DNA of 17,898 nt from REBR01 sp033721915 (lineage in GTDB: Bacteria > Pseudomonadota > Gammaproteobacteria > Pseudomonadales > Oleiphilaceae). Below, piece by piece: positions 7,110 through 12,373 of this stretch. Under the pieces are notes generated by a model that made no database searches, was not told the DNA's origin, and saw only the letters and a program-made list of their open reading frames with translations. The stretch covers positions 1 to 17,898 of the forward strand of contig JAWWAC010000060.1 in NCBI GenBank assembly GCA_033721915.1, written 5' to 3'. Both the position numbers and the translations under genes were made by a program. Position 1 is the first letter of the stretch. Every line of letters begins with the position of its first letter.

Positions 7110-9710
7110 TCAGTCATCGGCATTCTCGTTTCCAGCACTGTCACCGTCTTCGCTGTCTCCGTTCTCATCGTCCTCGTCACCGGTGTCCTCGATGCGCTCC
7201 ACGGTCACCAGCTTCTCCTCTTCCTGGCTGAGACGGATCAGACGCACACCCTGGGTGTTACGGCCCAGCACGGAGAGGTCATCGGTGCCGGTACGCACCA
7301 GTGTGCCCTGGTCGGTGATCAGCATCATCTCGTCCCCTTCAAACACCTGAAGGGCGCAGACCAGGTCGCCGTTACGCTCGGAGGTCTGCATGGCAATCAC
7401 GCCCTGGCTGCCACGGCTGTAGGCGGGGAATTCATCCACCCGGGTGCGCTTGCCATAGCCGTTCTGGCTGGCGGTGAGGATAAAGCCCTCTTCCTGGGGA
7501 ATGATCAGCGAGACCACCTCCTGACCGGGCTTGAGTCGGATGCCGCGAACACCACGGGCGGTACGGCCCATGGGGCGGACCTGCTCCTCCGGGAAACGGA
7601 CCGCCTTGCCGGCGGTGGAGAACAGCATGATCTCGGCGCCGCCATTGGTGATGGCAGCACCAATGAGGTAATCGTCTTCATCCAGGTTCACGGCAATCAG
7701 ACCCGAGGAGCGGGGGCGTGAGAAGTTCACCAGCGGGGTTTTCTTGATGGTGCCCTTGGAGGTGGCCATCAGCACGTAGTGGTCTTCCGCGTACTCGCTC
7801 ACGGGCAGGAAGGTGGAAATGCGCTCACCCTGCTCCAGTGGCAGTATGTTCACCATGGGACGGCCACGGGAGGTGCGGCTGCCCTGGGGAATCTCGAACA
7901 CCCGCAGCCAGTACACCTTGCCCTTGTTGGAGAAGCAGAGAATGGTGTCGTGGGAGTTGGCCACCAGCAGCTTCTCGATAAAATCCTCGTCCTTCATGGC
8001 GGTGGCGGACTTGCCGCGGCCGCCACGGCGCTGGGCCTTGTAGTCCTCGATGGGCTGGGTCTTGGCGTAGCCGCTGTGGGAGATGGTCACCACCAGGTCT
8101 TCCTCGTCGATCAGGTCCGCCACGGTCAGATCGCGGCGCGAGCCGACGATCTCGGTGCGGCGCTCATCGCCGTATTCCTCGCGGATTTCCTCCAGCTCTT
8201 CACGGATCACCTGCATCAGGCGGTCCGGGTTGCTGAGGATCTCGATCAGCTCACCGATGCGGGTGATGATCTCCTGGTATTCGGTCAGCAGCTTTTCCGT
8301 TTCCAGGCCGGTCAGGCGGTGCAGACGCAGGTCCAGTATGGCCTGTGCCTGCTCCGGAGACAGGTGATAGAGACCGTTATGGAAACCGTAACCTTCCGGC
8401 AGGTCATCGGGGCGGCAGGCGTCGGCGCCGGCCTTGGCCAGCATGTCGCTGACGGTACCCGGCTCCCAGCCCTGGTTGAGCAGCTTGACCTTGGCCTCGG
8501 CGGCCCCCGGCGAGGACTTGATCAGTGCGATCACCTCGTCGATGTTGGCCAGTGCCACGGACAGGCCTTCCAGTATATGGCCCCGCTCACGGGCCTTGCG
8601 CAGCAGGTAGATGGTACGCCTTGTGACCACCTCACGGCGGTGCAGGATGAAGGCATCCAGCAGCTGTTTGAGATTGAGAATCTGGGGCTGACCGTCCAGC
8701 AGTGCCACCATGTTGATACCAAACACGGTTTCCATCTGGGTCTGCTTGAACAGGTTGTTGACGATCACCTCGGGATTCTCGTTGCGGCGCAATTCGATCA
8801 CCACCCGGATGCCTTCCTTGTTGGACTCGTCACGCAGCTCGCTGATGCCCTCGATGCGCTTTTCCTTGACCAGTTCGGCGATCTTCTCGATCAGACGGGC
8901 CTTGTTCACCTGATAAGGCAGCTCCGTGATGATGATGGCTTCACGGCCGGTCTTCTTGTCCTGCTCGATCTCGTAGCGTGAGCGCACATAGATGCGGCCA
9001 CGGCCGGTGCGATAGGCCTCGATGATGCCGGCACGGCCGCTGATGATACCGGCGGTGGGGAAATCCGGGCCGGGGATGAATGCCATCAGCTCATCCACGG
9101 TCAGATCACTGTTGTCGATCAGTGCCAGACAGCTGTCGATGATCTCGCCCATGTTGTGGGGCGGAATATTGGTGGCCATGCCCACGGCGATGCCCGATGA
9201 GCCATTGATCAGCAGGTTGGGTACGCGGGTGGGCAGTACCGCCGGGATGAATTCCGTGCCGTCGTAGTTGGGCACGTAATCCACGGTTTCCTTGTCCAGA
9301 TCCGCCAGCAGCGAATGGGCCAGCTTGCGCATGCGCACTTCGGTGTAACGCATGGCGGCGGCGTTGTCACCGTCGATGGAACCGAAGTTGCCCTGGCCGT
9401 CCACCAGCGTGTAACGCAGCGAGAAAGGCTGTGCCATACGGACGATGGTGTCGTAGACCGCCGAGTCACCGTGGGGGTGGTACTTACCAATCACGTCACC
9501 CACCACACGGGCGGACTTCTTGTAAGGCTTGTTCCAGTCATTGCCCAGCTCGGACATGGCGAACAGCACCCGGCGGTGCACCGGCTTGAGCCCGTCCCTG
9601 GCATCGGGCAGAGCCCGGCCGATGATTACGCTCATGGCGTAATCCAGATAGGACTGCTTTAGCTCATCTTCGATATTGACCGGCAGTATCTCTTTGGCAA
9701 ACTCACCCAT
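7110..9710 (-). CDS. gyrA: DNA gyrase subunit A
   Basis: Breakage-reunion subunit of the gyrase A2B2 complex, which adds negative supercoils. It has 866 residues (875 in E. coli) and its N terminus aligns with E. coli numbering without gaps. The active-site tyrosine is Y122 in AAAMRYTEVRM. The quinolone region HPHGDSAVYD keeps S83 and D87, so no target-site quinolone resistance is predicted at those two positions. The GyrA-box QRRGGRG, diagnostic for gyrase over topoisomerase IV, opens the C-terminal beta-pinwheel. The last 26 residues are strikingly acidic (14 Asp/Glu, no Lys/Arg), like the regulatory tail of E. coli GyrA. The ATG at 9710 has AGGGAAG about eight bases upstream. Confidence 0.98.
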   Translation of the reverse strand: MGEFAKEILPVNIEDELKQSYLDYAMSVIIGRALPDARDGLKPVHRRVLFAMSELGNDWNKPYKKSARVVGDVIGKYHPHGDSAVYDTIVRMAQPFSLRYTLVDGQGNFGSIDGDNAAAMRYTEVRMRKLAHSLLADLDKETVDYVPNYDGTEFIPAVLPTRVPNLLINGSSGIAVGMATNIPPHNMGEIIDSCLALIDNSDLTVDELMAFIPGPDFPTAGIISGRAGIIEAYRTGRGRIYVRSRYEIEQDKKTGREAIIITELPYQVNKARLIEKIAELVKEKRIEGISELRDESNKEGIRVVIELRRNENPEVIVNNLFKQTQMETVFGINMVALLDGQPQILNLKQLLDAFILHRREVVTRRTIYLLRKARERGHILEGLSVALANIDEVIALIKSSPGAAEAKVKLLNQGWEPGTVSDMLAKAGADACRPDDLPEGYGFHNGLYHLSPEQAQAILDLRLHRLTGLETEKLLTEYQEIITRIGELIEILSNPDRLMQVIREELEEIREEYGDERRTEIVGSRRDLTVADLIDEEDLVVTISHSGYAKTQPIEDYKAQRRGGRGKSATAMKDEDFIEKLLVANSHDTILCFSNKGKVYWLRVFEIPQGSRTSRGRPMVNILPLEQGERISTFLPVSEYAEDHYVLMATSKGTIKKTPLVNFSRPRSSGLIAVNLDEDDYLIGAAITNGGAEIMLFSTAGKAVRFPEEQVRPMGRTARGVRGIRLKPGQEVVSLIIPQEEGFILTASQNGYGKRTRVDEFPAYSRGSQGVIAMQTSERNGDLVCALQVFEGDEMMLITDQGTLVRTGTDDLSVLGRNTQGVRLIRLSQEEEKLVTVERIEDTGDEDDENGDSEDGDSAGNENADD

Positions 9711-9802
9711 CGAGCTGACTTCCCTTTGTGATCACTGGAATTAAGTTGTTCTGGTTGTTTTTCATCGTGTCAGCCAACCCTGGGGCGAGCGGCTGCAAGC
9801 GG

Positions 9803-9830
9803 CGTATAATACCACAGTTGGCAGGGTAAA
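9803..9830 (-). promoter_or_regulatory. Candidate sigma-70 promoter for gyrA
   Basis: On the minus strand, TTTACC (9825-9830) is a -35 candidate. It is followed after 16 bases by TATACG (9803-9808), which overlaps an alternative -10, TATTAT (9806-9811). Each box matches consensus at four of six bases or better. Transcription would begin near 9796, giving a leader of about 85 nt before gyrA. The bases after the -10 are GC-rich. This is pattern matching only; no start site is known. Confidence 0.4.
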
Positions 9831-9854
9831 GGAGGGGTCCGAAGCCGCTCCTTT
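9828..9854 (-). repeat. Inverted repeat overlapping the gyrA -35 region
   Basis: AAAGGAG (9828-9834) and CTCCTTT (9848-9854) form a perfect 7-bp inverted repeat. After one G-G mismatch, GG/CC pairs continue the stem to a 7-nt loop (9838-9844). The inner edge runs into the TTTACC -35 candidate. There is no T-tract, so it is not a normal intrinsic terminator. It could be an operator or a transcript hairpin. Confidence 0.5.
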
Positions 9855-9881
9855 GCAGTCAGCAATGTTTCAGCAAACCCT

Positions 9882-9914
9882 CTTTTCCGCCAGCCACTTA
9901 CAGTGAGCGAAAAG
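9882..9914 (-). terminator. Imperfect hairpin just downstream of purU
   Basis: Nine bases past the purU stop the sequence folds on itself. Outer arms CTTTTCCGC (9882-9890) and GCGAAAAG (9907-9914) pair with one bulge. Inner arms CACT (9895-9898) and AGTG (9902-9905) close a 3-base loop. No U-run follows on the purU transcript, so if it ends transcription it does so weakly; a 3'-end stabiliser is equally possible. Confidence 0.35.
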
Positions 9915-9922
9915 GCGACGGG

Positions 9923-10792
9923 TCAGTTAAACACCACGGTCTTGTTGCCGTGCACCAGCACCCGGTCCTCCAGGTGGTAGCGAAGCCCCCGGGCCAGTGC
10001 GGCTTTTTCCACATCCTTGCCCAGACGGATCATGTCGCTGATGGCGTCACTGTGGCTGACCCGGATCACGTCCTGCTCAATGATGGGGCCCTCATCCAGG
10101 TCTTCCGTGACATAATGGCAGGTGGCGCCGATGAGCTTCACACCCCGTTCATAGGCCTTGTGGTAGGGCTTGGCACCGGCGAAGGACGGCAGGAAACTGT
10201 GGTGGATATTGATGGCCCGCCCGGCATAGGCGCGACACACCTCGGGGGGCAGTATCTGCATGTAGCGGGCCAGCACAATCACATCCGTCTGGTAACGGGC
10301 AAACAGTGACTGCATGGTGGCGAAGGCGTCCTGTCGGTTCTCACGGTCCACCGGCACATGGTGGTAGGGAATGTCGTGCCACTCCACCATGCGGCGCATG
10401 TCCTCGTGGTTGGAGATCACCGCCACAATGTGGGCACTGAGCTCGCCGCTGTGCCAGCGGTGCAGCAGATCCGCCACGCAGTGGCTCTCCTTGCTGCACA
10501 TCAGCACCACCCGTTTGGGCTGGCGGGAGTCACTGATATGCCACTCCATGCCGTATTCCTCGGCAATGGGTCGGAAGGCGGCCCGGAACTGGTCCAGGCT
10601 CAATGGCAGTGAGCTGGCCTTGATCTCATTGCGCATGAAAAACCAGCCGGTCATGCGGTCCGCATGGTGGCTGGCCTCCACAATCCAGCCCTGGTAGCTG
10701 GCCACAAAACCGCTCACCTTGGCCACAATGCCCACCTGATCCGGGCAGGAAATCACCAGACGGTATGTGTCTTCGTTCGTTTCTGTCTGCAC
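9923..10792 (-). CDS. purU: Formyltetrahydrofolate deformylase
   Basis: Hydrolyses 10-formyl-tetrahydrofolate to formate and tetrahydrofolate, balancing one-carbon pools and supplying formate for purine synthesis. The 289 residues hold an N-terminal ACT domain (about 8-85, opening YRLVISCPDQVGIVAKVSGF) and a formyltransferase-fold domain from about 90. Catalytic candidates are N195 and H197 in INIHHSFLPSF and D233 in TEDLDEGPI, the Asn-His-Asp set of GART-type enzymes. The start is GTG at 10792: the next Met lies inside the ACT domain, and upstream codons show no ATG or GTG. Its ribosome-binding site (AGG about eight bases upstream) is weak. It is divergent from the thiamine-binding-type gene and separated from gyrA by 212 nt. 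Confidence 0.96.
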   Translation of the reverse strand: MQTETNEDTYRLVISCPDQVGIVAKVSGFVASYQGWIVEASHHADRMTGWFFMRNEIKASSLPLSLDQFRAAFRPIAEEYGMEWHISDSRQPKRVVLMCSKESHCVADLLHRWHSGELSAHIVAVISNHEDMRRMVEWHDIPYHHVPVDRENRQDAFATMQSLFARYQTDVIVLARYMQILPPEVCRAYAGRAINIHHSFLPSFAGAKPYHKAYERGVKLIGATCHYVTEDLDEGPIIEQDVIRVSHSDAISDMIRLGKDVEKAALARGLRYHLEDRVLVHGNKTVVFN

Positions 10793-10954
10793 TGGCGCGG
10801 CCTGATTGAGGGAATGACTGTGCAGCGGATTATGAAACAGGCGGTGTATGACAGCAACCGGTGTTGACAGGCCAGTGGTCTTTTTGGCTGTCTAAAAGGC
10901 AGGTACCGGCCCGGCAGGCCGGATATGATTCATACCGTCAACCTGGAGGACATC
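10793..10954. promoter_or_regulatory. Divergent regulatory region between purU and the thiamine-binding-type gene
   Basis: This 162-nt gap must hold the start signals of both divergent genes. A perfect TTGACA lies on the plus strand at 10864-10869, but no good -10 sits 16-18 bases downstream. TATGAT at 10924-10929 is a good -10 without a matching -35. A 6-bp GC-rich inverted repeat, CCGGCC/GGCCGG with a 5-nt loop (10906-10922), lies directly before TATGAT. I saw no thiamine (THI-box) riboswitch core. Exact promoters remain unresolved. Confidence 0.35.
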
Positions 10955-11263
10955 ATGAAAGTCACTGCCGATATCTGTGTCATTCCCATGGGCGTGGGAC
11001 CGTCGATTTCCGATTATATTGCCCGCTGTGAACGCATTCTTGAGAAGGCCGGACTGGAACCGGAGATCAACGCGGAAGGCACCAGCGTGGAGGGGGACTG
11101 GGATCAGGTCTTCAATGCCGTGAAGGAGTGCCATGAGGCCATGCACCAGGAGGAGGTGCCCCGGGTCTTTACCGCACTGAAGTTCAGCACCCGCACCGAC
11201 CGGGAACAAAGCCGTCTGGACAAGACCGGCAGCGTCAAGCGCAAGCTGGGAGAATCCTCCTGA
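10955..11263 (+). CDS. MTH1187/DUF77-family thiamine-binding-type protein
   Basis: Small cytoplasmic protein of 102 residues, from the ferredoxin-like MTH1187/YkoF-related family (Thiamine_BP in Pfam). Some members bind thiamine or its pyrimidine part; the cellular role is not settled. Typical features are MKVTADICVIPMGVGPSISDYI at the start, GLEPEINAEGTSVEGDWDQVF in the middle, and a closing RTDREQSRLDKTGSVKRKLG. The ATG at 10955 is preferred because GGAGG lies five bases upstream. An in-frame ATG 30 bases earlier (10925) lacks a ribosome-binding site and would add residues unlike the family. It stands alone, divergent from purU, and ends at a strong terminator. Confidence 0.88.
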   Translation: MKVTADICVIPMGVGPSISDYIARCERILEKAGLEPEINAEGTSVEGDWDQVFNAVKECHEAMHQEEVPRVFTALKFSTRTDREQSRLDKTGSVKRKLGESS

Positions 11264-11275
11264 AGTGACTGGCCA

Positions 11276-11306
11276 CACAAAAGCCCCCGTGACCGGGGGC
11301 TTTGTG
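11276..11306. terminator. Bidirectional intrinsic terminator
   Basis: The hairpin core is GCCCCCG (11283-11289) and CGGGGGC (11294-11300) with a TGAC loop. A-rich and T-rich arms (CACAAAA and TTTGTG) extend the pairing. It sits between two convergent stop codons, 12 nt after the plus-strand thiamine-binding-type gene and 30 nt past the minus-strand dehydratase gene, so it can serve both. The uninterrupted T4 on the minus-strand side makes that direction slightly better. Confidence 0.88.
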
Positions 11307-11336
11307 GTTGTGGATTGAAAAGGCGGCCGGGGGGTT

Positions 11337-11684
11337 TCAGGCAAAGTCCCGGTAAGCCCCATCGGTGCGGGCCGCCATAATATAGTCGTTACGGTGCAGT
11401 CCGCCGATCTTGTGGGTCCACCAGCGTACCGTGACCTTGCCGTACTCGGTCAGTATGGCCGGGTGGTGGTTCACCTCCTCGGCCATTTCACCCACCTTCA
11501 CGGTAAAGCCCAGTGCCTGGGCAAAGTTTTTGAATTGGAACTGGCGCTGTAACTGCTGCTCGCCATCCAGCTCAATCACAGACCAGTCGGGCACTTCACG
11601 CCCCAACGCCTCCATTTCCTCCCGGGTCACCCGGGGCGCATCGGCGCTGCAGGCTTCACAGTGTTGGTTTTCCAGCTCACTCAT
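11337..11684 (-). CDS. phhB: Pterin-4a-carbinolamine dehydratase
   Basis: Dehydrates 4a-hydroxy-tetrahydrobiopterin-type cofactors, recycling the pterin used by aromatic amino acid hydroxylases. The 115 residues carry the family signature: VNHHPAI (H73, H74), then YGKVTVRWWTHKIGGLHRND with H91, which gives the three active-site histidines. The first 14 residues contain two cysteines (HCEAC), a slightly unusual N-terminal extension. The ATG at 11684 has GGAGG seven bases upstream. No phenylalanine hydroxylase (phhA) is in the window, so the partner is elsewhere or the protein has another pterin role. It lies 20 nt after the host-attachment gene and is probably co-transcribed with it. The symbol phhB is by family, not proven. 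Confidence 0.93.
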   Translation of the reverse strand: MSELENQHCEACSADAPRVTREEMEALGREVPDWSVIELDGEQQLQRQFQFKNFAQALGFTVKVGEMAEEVNHHPAILTEYGKVTVRWWTHKIGGLHRNDYIMAARTDGAYRDFA

Positions 11685-11704
11685 GGCGCGCCTCCTGCAG
11701 GTGT

Positions 11705-12166
11705 TTATTTCAGATATTCCGGTAAGTGTTTACGCAGCGCAGCGGGCTCCAGATGGCTGAGGTCCTTGTCCACGGTGCCCGCCACGCACTGCTTCACACC
11801 GTTACTGAGCTGCTTGCGCAGTTCCCCCAGGAAACGGGGTGAGGACACCAGATACAGCTTCTCCAGCTTTCCCTGACGACGGTCCTGCTCTAGACGCTCT
11901 GCCAGTTCCCAGGCAAAACGCCGCGCCTCGGACTGCTTGGGGGCGGAGGGCTCCTCCATGGCACTGCTGTTGGCCGACATGGGGGCCCTCTGACGCCCTG
12001 CCTGATCCGTGGTCAGATCCCCCGCATGAAGTCGTGCCTCGGGATTGACCTGGGTATGCAGCTCCTTCAGGGGAGCTTTCGGGGAGTCAAGGGTGAAGAA
12101 ACGACCACGGCTGGCATCCGCCGCCAGGACCTGGACTTTTGGCATCTGGAAATACGGATTATTCAT
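11705..12166 (-). CDS. Host-attachment-family protein (COG5622-like)
   Basis: A 153-residue soluble protein resembling the family annotated as required for attachment to host cells, named from Agrobacterium. Its biochemical role is unknown; relation to the eRF1-like baeRF group has been proposed, as far as I recall. Visible features are a first strand and motif VQVLAADASRGRFFTLDS, a polar low-complexity stretch at about 55-80 (TTDQAGRQRAPMSANSSAM), a helix ARRFAWELAERLEQDRRQGK, and the conserved LYLVSSPRFLGELRKQL followed by DKDLSHL. There is no signal peptide or membrane segment, so a direct surface role is doubtful. The ATG at 12166 has AGAGGA about five bases upstream. It is first in a pair with the pterin dehydratase. 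Confidence 0.82.
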   Translation of the reverse strand: MNNPYFQMPKVQVLAADASRGRFFTLDSPKAPLKELHTQVNPEARLHAGDLTTDQAGRQRAPMSANSSAMEEPSAPKQSEARRFAWELAERLEQDRRQGKLEKLYLVSSPRFLGELRKQLSNGVKQCVAGTVDKDLSHLEPAALRKHLPEYLK

Positions 12167-12330
12167 GGCATCCTCTCGTTGGCTTGCTGTGGGTTCTTGA
12201 TGAGAGTGCTAGGTTCAGACTAAGACATTGTCGGAGGGGGACACAAGGTTTGGGGGGTGGCGGTTGGTCAAGGGCCCGGAAAGGCGTTAAGCAATGGCTG
12301 ATTGAGCCTTTTTACTTTCATCGTGCCCAC

Positions 12331-12355
12331 AAAAAAGCCCCGGCGGACCGGGGCT
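12331..12355 (-). terminator. Intrinsic terminator of the lipase gene
   Basis: On the minus strand, AGCCCCGG and CCGGGGCT form a perfect 8-bp stem with a 4-nt loop, followed at once by six T residues. It lies 18 nt past the lipase stop codon and points the same way, so it should end the lipase transcript before the host-attachment gene. Confidence 0.92.
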
Positions 12356-12373
12356 GTGTGACGCCAGACACAG

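Noticed and set aside
4898..7350. Two long plus-strand open frames (363 and 454 codons) opposite pheA, serC and the end of gyrA
   Set aside because: Both mirror strong minus-strand enzyme genes, and their translations (runs of His, Gly, Val, Gln) are typical antisense products of GC-rich genes.
7779..8981. 400-codon plus-strand frame opposite gyrA
   Set aside because: Antisense shadow of gyrA, whose motifs and length are intact.
9558..9710. Quinolone-resistance changes in GyrA
   Set aside because: Positions 83 and 87 are Ser and Asp, the sensitive state, so nothing unusual is present at those sites.
9805..9810. Perfect TATAAT on the plus strand upstream of gyrA
   Set aside because: No -35 at a proper distance, and a plus-strand transcript would run antisense into purU. 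The near-palindromic GTATAATAC probably reflects the minus-strand -10.
10925..10954. Upstream ATG for the thiamine-binding-type gene
   Set aside because: The ATG at 10955 has GGAGG at the right distance and matches the usual family N terminus; the upstream one has neither.
10861..10954. Thiamine riboswitch upstream of the thiamine-binding-type gene
   Set aside because: The conserved THI-box core (CUGAGA with its partner helices) was not seen.
12236..12266. G-rich run (GGGGG and GGGGGG plus several GG) as a possible G-quadruplex
   Set aside because: Only two runs reach three or more G, so at most a weak two-layer structure; no stronger case can be made.
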